Below are positions 1 to 11,521 of a stretch of DNA of 64,000 nt, in pieces; position 1 is the first letter of the stretch; the number at the start of each line of letters is the position of its first letter. Under the pieces are notes generated by a model. The model was not told where the DNA came from, did not search any database, and worked only from the letters and a program-made list of their open reading frames with translations. The position numbers and the translations under genes were made by a program. This DNA is from Ulva prolifera (Eukaryota; Chlorophyta; Ulvophyceae; Ulvales; Ulvaceae), in assembly GCA_023078555.1 (NCBI GenBank), contig CM041197.1, forward strand, positions 5,725,810-5,789,809, in the 5' to 3' direction.

Positions 1-763
1 TGTAATGTATTGGCTAATCAAGAAATGATTTTTCACACGTCGAAGTTAAGTGCTTTACTACAACACACTCTACACATGACACAGGTGTGTGTGACCTTTG
101 CGCATGTCCGTTGTAGCGCAACCGGGTTCCCTGTCACCTAAAAGTTAAAAAGTTCACAGGTGCTGGATATGTAATGTATTGGCTCATCGAGAAAAGATTT
201 TCCACACGTCGAAGTTAAGTGCTTTACTAAAACACACTATTCACATGACATAGGTGTGTGTGACCTTTGCGCACGTCCGTTAAGAGCAACATGCTTCCCT
301 GTCACCTTGAAGTTGAAAAGTTCACAGGTGCTGAATATGTAATGTATTGGCTCATCGAGAAAAGATTTTCCACACGTCGAAGTTGAGTGCTTTACTACAA
401 CACACTCTTCACATGACATAGGTGTGTGTGACCTTTGCGCACGTCCGTTAAGAGCAACATGCTTCCCTGTCACCTTGAAGTTGAAAAGTTCACAGGTGCT
501 GAATATGTAATGTATTGGCTAATCAAGAAATGATTTTTCACACGTCGAAGTTAAGTGCTTTACTACAACACACTCTACACATGACACAGGTGTGTGTGAC
601 CTTTGCGCATGTCCGTTGTAGCGCAACCGGCGTCCATGTCACCTAGTAGTTGAAAAGTTCACATGCGCTGTATATGGCATGCATTTACTCAGCGAGAAGA
701 GAATTCGACACAATGGATCAGAGCGCTACTCTAAAAAACACTTATCACAAGACATAGGTGTGT
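1..763 (+). repeat. Divergent left segment with a 505 bp trimer repeat
   Basis: The sequence ggctaatcaagaaatgattt followed by cactctacacatgacacagg and gcatgtccgttgtagcgc occurs from position 1 and again from 506, a 505 bp offset made of 169+168+168. The first copy continues into a type C unit (91-259) and the second into a B unit (596-763). That B unit has private changes (gcgtccatgtc, ttcacatgcgctg, cacaatggatc). The variants taatcaag and gttgtagc were not seen elsewhere in the window. More divergence here could mean less effective homogenisation, as near an array edge, but the edge itself is not visible. Confidence 0.75.
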
Positions 764-1095
764 GTGACCTTTGCGCACGTCCGTTAAGAGCAACATGCTT
801 CCCTGTCACCTTGAAGTTGAAAAGTTCACATGTGCTGAATATGTAATGTATTGGCTCATCGAGAAAAGATTTTCCACACGTCGAAGTTGAGTGCTTTACT
901 ACAACACACTATTCACATGACATAGGTGTGTGTGACCTTTGCGCATGTCCGTTAAGAGCAACATGCTTCCCTGTCACCTTGAAGTTGAAAAGTTCACAGG
1001 TGCTGAATATGTAATGTATTGGCTCATCGAGAAAAGATTTTCCACACGTCGAAGTTGAGTGCTTTACTACAACACACTCTTCACATGACATAGGT

Positions 1096-1121
1096 GTGTG
1101 TGACCTTTGCGCACGTCCGTT
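1096..1121 (+). other. Conserved core shared by A, B and C monomers (representative copy)
   Basis: These 26 bp, running from gtgtgtgacc through tttgcgcacg to tccgtt, are nearly invariant in every family although A and B tails differ strongly. Rare variants are gcgcatgtcc, gcacacgtcc and gttgtagc. The core contains the palindrome tgcgca and an imperfect dyad (gtgtg...cgcac). On the minus strand it reads caaaggtca, which matches the consensus of an extended nuclear-receptor half-site. The conservation is directly visible. A protein-binding role is inference, since identity between families could also come from gene conversion. Confidence 0.6.
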
Positions 1122-1267
1122 AAGAGCAACATGCTTCCCTGTCACCTTGAAGTTGAAAAGTTCACAGGTGCTGAATATGTAATGTATTGGCTCATCGAGA
1201 AAAGATTTTCCACACGTCGAAGTTGAGTGCTTTACCACAACACACTCTTCACATGACATAGGTGTGT
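1100..1267 (+). repeat. Reference type A monomer (168 bp)
   Basis: A representative of the commonest monomer, phased from gtgacc. Key tracts in order are the core with gcgcacgtccg, then ttaagagcaacatgcttccc, ccttgaagttgaaaagttc, acaggtgctgaatatg, tattggctcatcgagaaaag, attttccacacgtcgaag and ctttactacaacacactc. Variable sites used here as markers are ttaagagc/ttgagagc in the head, aaaagttc/aaaaggtc, gaatatgtaatg/gaatatgaaatg, actacaac/actgcaac, and cactcttc/cactctac/cactattc/cactatac. The octamer gaagttga occurs twice in the unit, 70 bp apart. The monomer is exactly 56 codons long, so one minus-strand frame is open throughout. Confidence 0.97.
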
Positions 1268-1435
1268 GTGACCTTTGCGCACGTCCGTTAAAGCGCAACC
1301 GGCTTCCCCGTCACCTAGTAGTTGAAAAGTTCACAGGCGCTGTATATGGCATGCATTTACTCAGCGAGAAGAGAATTCGACACATTGGATCAGAGCGCTA
1401 CTCTAAAAAACACTTATCACAAGACATAGGTGTGT
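1268..1435 (+). repeat. Reference type B monomer (168 bp)
   Basis: This unit shares the core and the central ttgaaaagttcacagg with type A but differs in the head (ttaaagcgcaaccgg, ccgtcacctagtag) and across the tail (ggcatgcatttactcagcga, gagaattcgacacattgg, atcagagcgctactc). The head is 1 bp longer and the tail 1 bp shorter than in A, so the total remains 168. B units contain gcatgc, gaattc and agcgct palindromic sites that A lacks. In this left-domain form the tail reads ctctaaaaaacac, while most right-domain copies read ctctagaacacac, which creates tctaga. B units are a minority and punctuate runs of A. Confidence 0.97.
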
Positions 1436-3281
1436 GTGACCTTTGCGCACGTCCGTTAAGAGCAACATGCTTCCCTGTCACCTTGAAGTTGAAAAGTTCA
1501 CAGGTGCTGAATATGTAATATTGGCTCATCGAGAAAAGATTTTCCACACGTCGAAGTTGAGTGCTTTACTACAACACACTCTACACATGACATAGGTGTG
1601 TGTGACCTTTGCGCACGGCCGTTAAGAGCAACATGCTTCCCTGTCACCTTGAAGTTAAAAAGTTCACAGGTGCTGAATATGTAATGTATTGGCTCATCGA
1701 GAAAAGATTTTCCACACGTCGAAGTTGAGTGCTTTACTACAACACACTCTTTACATGACATAGGTGTGTGTGACCTTTGCGCACGTCCGTTAAGAGCAAC
1801 ATGCTTCCCTGTCACCTTGAAGTTGAAAAGTTCACAGGTGCTGAATATGTAATGTATTGGCTCATCGAGAAAAGATTTTCCACACGTCGAAGCTGAGTGC
1901 TTTACTACAACACACTATTCACATGACATAGGTGTGTGTGACCTTTGCGCACGTCCGTTAAGAGCAACATGCTTCCCTGTCACCTTGAAGTTGAAAAGTT
2001 CACAGGTGCTGAATATGTAATGTATTGCCTCATCGAGAAAAGATTTTCCACACGTCGAAGTTGAGTGCTTTACTACAACACACTCTTCACATGACATAGG
2101 TGTGTGTGACCTTTGCGCACGTCCGTTAAGAGCAACATGCTTCCCTGTCACCTTGAAGTTGAAAAGTTCACAGGTGCTGAATATGTAATGTATTGGCTCA
2201 TCGAGAAAAGATTTTCCACACGTCGAAGTTAAGTGCTTTACTACAACACACTATACACATGACATAGGTGTGTGTGACCTTTGCGCACGTCCGTTAAGAG
2301 CAACATGCTTCCCTGTCACCTTGAAGTTAAAAAGTTCACAGGTGCTGAATATGTAATGTATTGGCTCATCGAGAAAAGATTTTCCACACGTCGAAGTTGA
2401 GTGCTTTACTACAACACACTATTCACAAGACATAGGTGTGTGTGACCTTTGCGCACGTCCGTTAAGAGCAACATGCTTCCCTGTCACCTTGAAGTTGAAA
2501 AGTTCACAGGTGCTGAATATGTAATGTATTGGCTCATCGAGAAAAGATTTTCCACACGTCGAAGTTAAGTGCTTTACTACAACACACTATACACATGACA
2601 TAGGTGTGTGTGACCTTTGCGCACGTCCGTTAAGAGCAACATGCTTCCCTGTCACCTTGAAGTTAAAAAGTTCACAGGTGCTGAATATGTAATGTATTGG
2701 CTCATCGAGAAAAGATTTTCCACACGTCGAAGTTAAGTGCTTTACTACAACACACTATACACATGACATAGGTGTGTGTGACCTTTGCGCACGTCCGTTA
2801 AGAGCAACATGCTTCCCTGTCACCTTGAAGTTGAAAAGTTCACAGGTGCTGAATATGTAATGTATTGGCTCATCGAGAAAAAATTTTCCACACGTCGAAG
2901 CTGAGTGCTTTACTACAACACACTATTCACATGACATAGGTGTGTGTGACCTTTGCGCACGTCCGTTAAGAGCAACATGCTTCCCTGTCACCTTGAAGTT
3001 GAAAAGTTCACAGGTGCTGAATATGTAATGTATTGCCTCATCGAGAAAAGATTTTCCACACGTCGAAGTTGAGTGCTTTACTACAACACACTCTTCACAT
3101 GACATAGGTGTGTGTGACCTTTGCGCACGTCCGTTAAGAGCAACATGCTTCCCTGTCACCTTGAAGTTGAAAAGTTCACAGGTGCTGAATATGTAATGTA
3201 TTGGCTCATCGAGAAAAGATTTTCCACACGTCGAAGTTGAGTGCTTTACTACAACACACTCTTCACATGACATAGGTGTGT

Positions 3282-3448
3282 GTGACCTTTGCGCACGTCC
3301 GTTAAGAGCAACATGCTTCCCTGTCACCTAGTAGTTGAAAAGTTCACAGGCGCTGTATATGGCATGCATTTACTCAGCGAGAAGAGAATTCGACACATTG
3401 GATCAGAGCGCTACTCTAAAAAACACTTATCACAAGACATAGGTGTGT
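3282..3448 (+). repeat. Chimeric A-head/B-tail monomer (167 bp)
   Basis: The unit begins as type A (ttaagagcaacatgcttccc) and becomes type B at the shared cctgtcacct tract, continuing with agtagttgaaaag and ggcatgcatttactc. Its length is 167 bp, as expected for an A head (-1 relative to B) joined to a B tail. A full B monomer follows at 3449-3616, giving a BB-tail pair. The same pair recurs at 4961-5295, 1679 bp away. A similar A/B chimera lies at 7144-7310. These are best read as products of recombination between misaligned monomers. Confidence 0.93.
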
Positions 3449-4960
3449 GTGACCTTTGCGCACGTCCGTTAAAGCGCAACCGGCTTCCCCGTCACCTAGT
3501 AGTTGAAAAGTTCACAGGCGCTGTATATGGCATGCATTTACTCAGCGCGAAGAGAATTCGACACATTGGATCAGAGCGCTACTCTAAAAAACACTTATCA
3601 CAAGACATAGGTGTGTGTGACCTTTGCGCACGTCCGTTAAGAGCAACATGCTTCCCTGTCACCTTGAAGTTGAAAAGTTCACAGGTGCTGAATATGTAAT
3701 GTATTGGCTCATCGAGAAAAGATTTTCCACACGTCGAAGTTAAGTGCTTTACTACAACACACTATACACATGACATAGGTGTGTGTGACCTTTGCGCACG
3801 TCCGTTAAGAGCAACATGCTTCCCTGTCACCTTGAAGTTAAAAAGTTCACAGGTGCTGAATATGTAATGTATTGGCTCATCGAGAAAAGATTTTCCACAC
3901 GTCGAAGTTGAGTGCTTTACTACAACACACTATTCACAAGACATAGGTGTGTGTGACCTTTGCGCACGTCCGTTAAGAGCAACATGCTTCCCTGTCACCT
4001 TGAAGTTGAAAAGTTCACAGGTGCTGAATATGTAATGTATTGGCTCATCGAGAAAAGATTTTCCACACGTCGAAGTTAAGTGCTTTACTACAACACACTA
4101 TACACATGACATAGGTGTGTGTGACCTTTGCGCACGTCCGTTAAGAGCAACATGCTTCCCTGTCACCTTGAAGTTAAAAAGTTCACAGGTGCTGAATATG
4201 TAATGTATTGGCTCATCGAGAAAAGATTTTCCACACGTCGAAGTTGAGTGCTTTACTACAACACACTATTCACAAGACATAGGTGTGTGTGACCTTTGCG
4301 CACGTCCGTTAAGAGCAACATGCTTCCCTGTCACCTTGAAGTTGAAAAGTTCACAGGTGCTGAATATGTAATGTATTGGCTCATCGAGAAAAGATTTTCC
4401 ACACGTCGAAGTTAAGTGCTTTACTACAACACACTATACACATGACATAGGTGTGTGTGACCTTTGCGCACGTCCGTTAAGAGCAACATGCTTCCCTGTC
4501 ACCTTGAAGTTAAAAAGTTCACAGGTGCTGAATATGTAATGTATTGGCTCATCGAGAAAAGATTTTCCACACGTCGAAGTTGAGTGCTTTACTACAACAC
4601 ACTATTCACATGACATCGGTGTATGTGACCTTTGCGCACGTCCGTTAAGAGCAACATGCTTCCCTGTCACCTTGAAGTTGAAAAGTTCACAGGTGCTGAA
4701 TATGTAATGTATTGGCTCATCGAGAAAAGATTTTCCACACGTCGAAGTTGAGTGCTTTACTACAACACACTATTCACATGACATAGGTGTGTGTGACCTT
4801 TGCGCACGTCCGTTAAGAGCAACATGCTTCCCTGTCACCTTGAAGTTGAAAAGTTCACAGGTGCTGAATATGTAATGTATTGGCTCATCGAGAAAAGATT
4901 TTCCACACGTCGAAGTTGAGTGCTTTACTACAACACACTCTTCACATGACATAGGTGTGT

Positions 4961-5295
4961 GTGACCTTTGCGCACGTCCGTTAAGAGCAACATGCTTCCC
5001 TGTCACCTAGTAGTTGAAAAGTTCACAGGCGCTGTATATGGCATGCATTTACTCAGCGAGAAGAGAATTCGACACATTGGATCAGAGCGCTACTCTAAAA
5101 AACACTTATCACAAGACATAGGTGTGTGTGACCTTTGCGCACGTCCGTTAAAGCGCAACCGGCTTCCCCGTCACCTAGTAGTTGAAAAGTTCACAGGCGC
5201 TGTATATGGCATGCATTTACTCAGCGCGAAGAGAATTCGACACATTGGATCAGAGCGCTACTCTAAAAAACACTTATCACAAGACATAGGTGTGT
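4961..5295 (+). repeat. Second copy of the chimera+B pair, 1679 bp from the first
   Basis: An A-head/B-tail chimera (167 bp) is followed by a full B unit (168 bp) that carries the private change ctcagcgcgaagag. The same pair with the same private change is at 3282-3616. The flanks differ downstream: gaagttaagtgc...cactatac follows the first pair and gaagttgagtgc...cactattc the second. The pair was therefore copied as a segment rather than as one regular HOR. Ten monomer steps with one 167 bp unit explain the 1679 bp offset. Confidence 0.9.
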
Positions 5296-8152
5296 GTGAC
5301 CTTTGCGCACGTCCGTTAAGAGCAACATGCTTCCCTGTCACCTTGAAGTTGAAAAGTTCACAGGTGCTGAATATGTAATGTATTGGCTCATCGAGAAAAG
5401 ATTTTCCACACGTCGAAGTTGAGTGCTTTACTACAACACACTATTCACATGACATAGGTGTGTGTGACCTTTGCGCACGTCCGTTAAGAGCAACATGCTT
5501 CCCTGTCACCTTGAAGTTGAAAAGTTCACAGGTGCTGAATATGTAATGTATTGCCTCATCGAGAAAAGATTTTCCACACGTCGAAGTTGAGTGCTTTACT
5601 ACAACACACTCTTCACATGACATAGGTGTGTGTGACCTTTGCGCACGTCCGTTAAGAGCAACATGCTTCCCTGTCACCTTGAAGTTGAAAAGTTCACAGG
5701 TGCTGAATATGTAATGTATTGGCTCATCGAGAAAAGATTTTCCACACGTCGAAGTTGAGTGCTTCACTACAACACACTATTCACATGACATAGGTGTGTG
5801 TGACCTTTGCGCACGTCCGTTAAGAGCAACATGCTTCCCTGTCACCTTGAAGTTGAAAAGTTCACAGGTGCTGAATATGTAATGTATTGGCTCATCGAGA
5901 AAAGATTTTCCACACGTCGAAGTTGAGTGCTTTACTACAACACACTATTCACATGACATAGGTGTGTGTGACCTTTGCGCACGTCCGTTAAGAGCAACAT
6001 GCTTCCCTGTCACCTTGAAGTTGAAAAGTTCACAGGTGCTGAATATGTAATGTATTGCCTCATCGAGAAAAGATTTTCCACACGTCGAAGTTGAGTGCTT
6101 TACTACAACACACTCTTCACATGACATAGGTGTGTGTGACCTTTGCGCACGTCCGTTAAGAGCAACATGCTTCCCTGTCACCTTGAAGTTGAAAAGTTCA
6201 CAGGTGCTGAATATGTAATGTATTGGCTCATCGAGAAAAGATTTTCCACACGTCGAAGTTGAGTGCTTCACTACAACACACTCTTCACATGGCATAGGTG
6301 TGTGTGACCTTTGCGCACGTCCGTTAAGAGCAACATGCTTCCCTGTCACCTTGAAGTTGAAAAGTTCACAGGTGCTGAATATGTAATGTATTGGCTCATC
6401 GAGAAAAGATTTTCCACACGTCGAAGTTAAGTGCTTTACTACAACACACTATACACATGACATAGGTGTGTGTGACCTTTGCGCATGTCCGTTAAGAGCA
6501 ACATGCTTCCCTGTCACCTTGAAGTTGAAAAGTTCACAGGTGCTGAATATGTAATGTATTGGCTCAGCGAGAAAAGATTTTCCACACGTCGAAGTTGAGT
6601 GCTTTACTACAACACACTCTTCACATGACATAGGTGTGTGTGACCTTTGCGCACGTCCGTTAAGAGCAACATGCTTCCCTGTCACCTTGAAGTTGAAAAG
6701 TTCACAGGTGCTGAATATGTAATGTATTGGCTCATCGAGAAAAGATTTTCCACACGTCGAAGTTGAGTGCTTTACTACAACACACTATTCACATGACATA
6801 GGTGTGTGTGACCTTTGCGCATGTCCGTTAAGAGCAACATGCTTCCCTGTCACCGTGAAGTTGAAAAGTTCACAGGTGCTGAATATGTAATGTATTGGCT
6901 CATCGAGAAAAGATTTTCCACACGTCGAAGTTGAGTGCTTCACTACAACACACTCTTCACATGACATAGGTGTGTGTGACCTTTGCGCACGTCCGTTAAG
7001 AGCAACATGCTTCCCTGTCACCTTGAAGTTGAAAAGTTCACAGGTGCTGAATATGTAATGTATTGGCTCATCGAGACAAGATTTCACACACGTCGAAGTT
7101 AAGTGCTTTACTACAAGACACACTTCACATGACATAGGTGTGTGTGACCTTTGCGCACGTCCGTTAAGAGCAACATGCTTCCCTGTCACCTAGTAGTTGA
7201 AAAGTTCACAGGCGCTGTATATGGCATGCATTTACTCAGCGAGAAGAGAATTCGACACATTGGTTCAGAGCGCTACTCTAGAACACACTTATCACAAGAC
7301 ATATGTGTGCGTGACCTTTGCGCACGTCCGTTAAGAGCAACATGCTTCCCTGTCACCTTGAAGTTGAAAAGTTCACAGGTGCTGAATATGTAATGTATTG
7401 GCTCAGCGAGAAAAGATTTTCCACACGTCGAAGTTGAGTGCTTTACTACAATACACTATTCACATGACATAGGTGTGTGTGACCTTTGCGCACGTCCGTT
7501 AAGAGCAACATGCTTCCCTGTCACCTTGAAGTTGAAAAGTTCACAGGTGCTGAATATGTAATGTATTGGCTCATCGAGAAAAGATTTTCCACACGTCGAA
7601 GTTGAGTGCTTTACTACAACACACTCTTCACATGACATAGGTGTGTGTGACCTTTGCGCACGTCCGTTAAGAGCAACATGCTTCCCTGTCACCTTGAAGT
7701 TGAAAAGTTCACAGGTGCTGAATATGTAATGTATTGGCTCATCGAGAAAAGATTTTCCACACGTCGAAGTTAAGTGCTTTACTACAACACACTCTTCACA
7801 TGACATAGGTGTGTGTGACCTTTGCGCACGTCCGTTAAGAGCAACATGCTTCCCTGTCACCTTGAAGTTGAAAAGTTCACAGGTGCTGAATATGTAATGT
7901 ATTGGCTCATCGAGAAAAGATTTTCCACACGTCGAAGTTGAGTGCTTCACTACAACACACTCTTCACATGACATAGGTGTGTGTGACCTTTGCGCACGTC
8001 CGTTAAGAGCAACATGCTTCCTTGTCACCTTGAAGTTGAAAAGTTCACAGGTGCTGAATATGTAATGCATTGGCTCATCGAGAAATGATTTTTCACACGT
8101 CGAAGTTGAGTGCTTTACTACAACACACTTAACACAAGATATAGGTGTGTGT

Positions 8153-8321
8153 GTGACCTTTGCGCACGTCCGTTAAAGCGCAACCGGGTTCCCTGTCACC
8201 TTAAAGTTAAAAAGTTCACAGGTGCTGGATATGTAATGTATTGGCTCATCGAGAAAAGATTTTTCACACGTCGAAGTTAAGTGCTTTACTACAACAGACT
8301 CTACACATGACATAGGTGTGT
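8153..8321 (+). repeat. Reference type C monomer (169 bp, B-like head and A-like tail)
   Basis: The head is B-like (ttaaagcgcaaccgggttcc) and the tail A-like (gctggatatgtaatgtattg, then gatttttcacacgtcgaag). C is distinguished by cacctaaaagttaaaaag or ccttaaagttaaaaag in the middle. The 169 bp length is what a B head (+1) joined to an A tail gives. The preceding A unit ends ttaacacaagatataggtg and carries an extra GT before the core, so it is 170 bp. Further left-domain C units start at 91, 9162, 10003, 10508, 11015, 11522, 13037 and 14216. Confidence 0.92.
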
Positions 8322-8657
8322 GTGACCTTTGCGCACGTCCGTTAAAGCGCAACCGGCTTCCCCGTCACCTAGTAGTTGAAAAGTTCACAGGCGCAGTATA
8401 TGGCATGCATTTACTCAGCGAGAAGAATATTCGACACATTGGATCAGAGCGCTACTCTAGAACACACTTATCACAAGAAATATGTGTGTATGACCTTTGC
8501 GCACGTCCGTTAAGAGCAACATGCTTCCCTGTCACCTTGAAGTTGATAAGTTCACAGGTGCTGAATATGTAATGTATTGGCTCATCGAGAAAAGATTTTC
8601 CACACGTCGAAGTTGAGTGCTTTACTACAACACACTCTTCACATGACACAGGTGTGT

Positions 8658-10339
8658 GTGACCTTTGCGCACGTCCGTTAAAGCGCAACCGGCTTCCCCG
8701 TCACCTAGTAGTTGAAAAGTTCACAGGCGCTGTATATGGCATGCATTTACTCAGCGAGAAGAGAATTCGACACATTGGATCAGAGCGCTACTCTAAAAAA
8801 CACTTATCACAAGACATAGGTGTGTGTGACCTTTGCGCACGTCCGTTAAGAGCAACATGCTTCCCTGTCACATTGAAGTTGAAAAGTTCACAGGTGCTGA
8901 ATATGTAATGTATTGGCTCATCGAGAAATGATTTTTCACACGTCGAAGTTAAGCGCTTTACTACAACAGACTCTACACATGACATAGGTGTGTGTGACCT
9001 TTGCGCACGTCCGTTAAAGCGCAACCGGCTTCCCCGTCACCTAGTAGTTGAAAAGTTCACAGGTGCTGTATATGGCATGCATTTACTCTGCGAGAAGAGA
9101 ATTCGACACATTGGATCAGAGCGCTACTCTAGAACACACTTATCACAAGACAAAGGTGTGTGTAACCTTTGCGCACGTCCGTTAAAGCGCAACCGGGTTC
9201 CCAGTCACCTAAAAGTTAAAAAGTTCACAGGTGCTGGATATGTAATGTATTGGCTCATCGAGAAAAGATTTTCCACACGTCGAAGTTAAGTGCTTTACTA
9301 CAACACACTCTTCACATGACATAGGTGTGTGTGACCTTTGCGCACGTCCGTTAAGAGCAACATGCTTCCCTGTCACCTTGAAGTTGAAAAGTTCACAGGT
9401 GCTGAATATGTAATTTATTGGCTCATCGAGACAAGATTTTACACACGTCGAAGTTGAGTGCTTTACTACAACACACTCTTCACATGACACAGGTGTGTGT
9501 GACCTTTGCGCACGTCCGTTAAAGCGCAACCGGCTTCCCCGTCACCTAGTAGTTGAAAAGTTCACAGGCGCTGTATATGGCATGCATTTACTCAGCGAGA
9601 AGAGAATTCGACACATTGGATCAGAGCGCTACTCTAAAAAACACTTATCACAAGACATAGGTGTGTGTGACCTTTGCGCACGTCCGTTAAGAGCAACATG
9701 CTTCCCTGTCACATTGAAGTTGAAAAGTTCACAGGTGCTGAATATGTAATGTATTGGCTCATCGAGAAATGATTTTTCACACGTCGAAGTTAAGCGCTTT
9801 ACTACAACAGACTCTACACATGACATAGGTGTGTGTGACCTTTGCGCACGTCCGTTAAAGCGCAACCGGCTTCCCCGTCACCTAGTAGTTGAAAAGTTCA
9901 CAGGCGCTGTATATGGCATGCATTTACTCTGCGAGAAGAGAATTCGACACATTGGATCAGAGCGCTACTCTAGAACACACTTATCACAAGACAAAGGTGT
10001 GTGTGACCTTTGCGCACGTCCGTTAAAGCGCAACCGGGTTCCCAGTCACCTAAAAGTTAAAAAGTTCACAGGTGCTGGATATGTAATGTATTGGCTCATC
10101 GAGAAAAGATTTTCCACACGTCGAAGTTAAGTGCTTTACTACAACACACTCTTCACATGACATAGGTGTGTGTGACCTTTGCGCACGTCCGTTAAGAGCA
10201 ACATGCTTCCCTGTCACCTTGAAGTTGAAAAGTTCACAGGTGCTGAATATGTAATGTATTGGCTCATCGAGAAAAGATTTTCCACACGTCGAAGTTGAGT
10301 GCTTCACTACAACACACTCTTCACATGACATAGTTGTGT
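8658..10339 (+). repeat. Five-monomer HOR, period 841 bp, two copies
   Basis: B monomers at 8658 and 9499, and the following units, repeat with an 841 bp offset: four 168 bp units plus one 169 bp C unit. Shared private features are cacattgaagttg, gttaagcgctttac, ctctgcgagaag and the C unit with acaaaggtg and gttcccagtcacc (9162 and 10003). Differences are few, such as aggtgctgtatatgg against aggcgctgtatatgg and tgtaacc against tgtgacc. The C unit is then copied again at 10508, 505 bp on, in a trimer duplication. Confidence 0.9.
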
Positions 10340-11012
10340 GTGACCTTTGCGCACGTCCGTTAAGAGCAACATGCTTCCTTGTCACCTTGAAGTTGAAAAG
10401 TTCACAGGTGCTGAATATGTAATGCATTGGCTCATCGAGAAATGATTTTTCACACGTCGAAGTTGAGTGCTTTACTACAACACACTTATCACAAGACAAA
10501 GGTGTGTGTGACCTTTGCGCACGTCCGTTAAAGCGCAACCGGGTTCCCAGTCACCTAAAAGTTAAAAAGTTCACAGGTGCTGGATATGTAATGTATTGGC
10601 TCATCGAGAAAAGATTTTCCACACGTCGAAGTTAAGTGCTTTACTACAACACACTCTTCACATGACATAGGTGTGTGTGACCTTTGCGCACGTCCGTTAA
10701 GAGCAACATGCTTCCCTGTCACCTTGAAGTTGAAAAGTTCACAGGTGCTGAATATGTAATGTATTGGCTCATCGAGAAAAGATTTTCCACACGTCGAAGT
10801 TGAGTGCTTCACTACAACACACTCTTCACATGACATAGTTGTGTGTGACCTTTGCGCACGTCCGTTAAGAGCAACATGCTTCCTTGTCACCTTGAAGTTG
10901 AAAAGTTCACAGGTGCTGAATATGTAATGCATTGGCTCATCGAGAAATGATTTTTCACACGTCGAAGTTGAGTGCTTTACTACAACACACTTAACACAAG
11001 ATATAGGTGTGT
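10003..11012 (+). repeat. Trimer duplication, period 505 bp
   Basis: C (169 bp) plus two A units at 10003-10507 recur at 10508-11012. Both copies carry gacatagttgtgtgtgacc and gcttccttgtcacc in the A units and aatgcattggctc with gagaaatgattt at the end. The copies diverge at their downstream junctions: ttatcacaagacaaagg after the first copy, ttaacacaagatatagg after the second. This is a local tandem duplication nested at the end of the 841 bp HOR. Confidence 0.88.
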
Positions 11013-11521
11013 GTGTGACCTTTGCGCACGTCCGTTAAAGCGCAACCGGGTTCCCTGTCACCTAAAAGTTAAAAAGTTCACAGGTGCTGGATATGTAATG
11101 TATTGGCTCATCGAGAAAAGATTTTTCACACGTCGAAGTTGAGTGCTTTACTACAACACACTCTTCACATGACATAGGTGTGTGTGACCTTTGCGCACGT
11201 CCGTTAAGAGCAACATGCTTCCCTGTCACCTTGAAGTTGAAAAGTTCACAGGTGCTGAATATGTAATGTATTGGCTCATCGAGAAAAGATTTTCCACACG
11301 TCGAAGTTGAGTGCTTTACTACAACACACTATTCACATGACATAGGTGTGTGTGACCTTTGCACACGTCCGTTAAGAGCAACATGCTTCCCTGTCACCTT
11401 GAAGTTGAAAAGTTCACAGGTGCTGAATATGTAATGTATTGGCTCATCGAGAAATGATTTTTCACACGTCGAAGTTGAGTGCTTTACTACAACACACTTA
11501 ACACAAGATATAGGTGTGTGT

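Noticed and set aside
1205-1225. CENP-B box on the minus strand starting cttcgacgtgtgg
   Set aside because: TTCG is present but the central A and the CGGG are not, so only half of the essential bases match.
1149-1226. 168 bp unit as an ancient dimer of a shorter repeat (gaagttga twice)
   Set aside because: The two octamers are 70 and 98 bp apart around the unit and their flanks do not align, so no half-unit periodicity is supported.
8153-8321. CENP-B box in the type C head (ttaaagcgcaaccggg)
   Set aside because: Aligned with the box consensus, only the first T of TTCG, the central A and CGGG agree (6 of 9 essential bases), with TAAA in place of TTCG. A and B units lack the CGGG.
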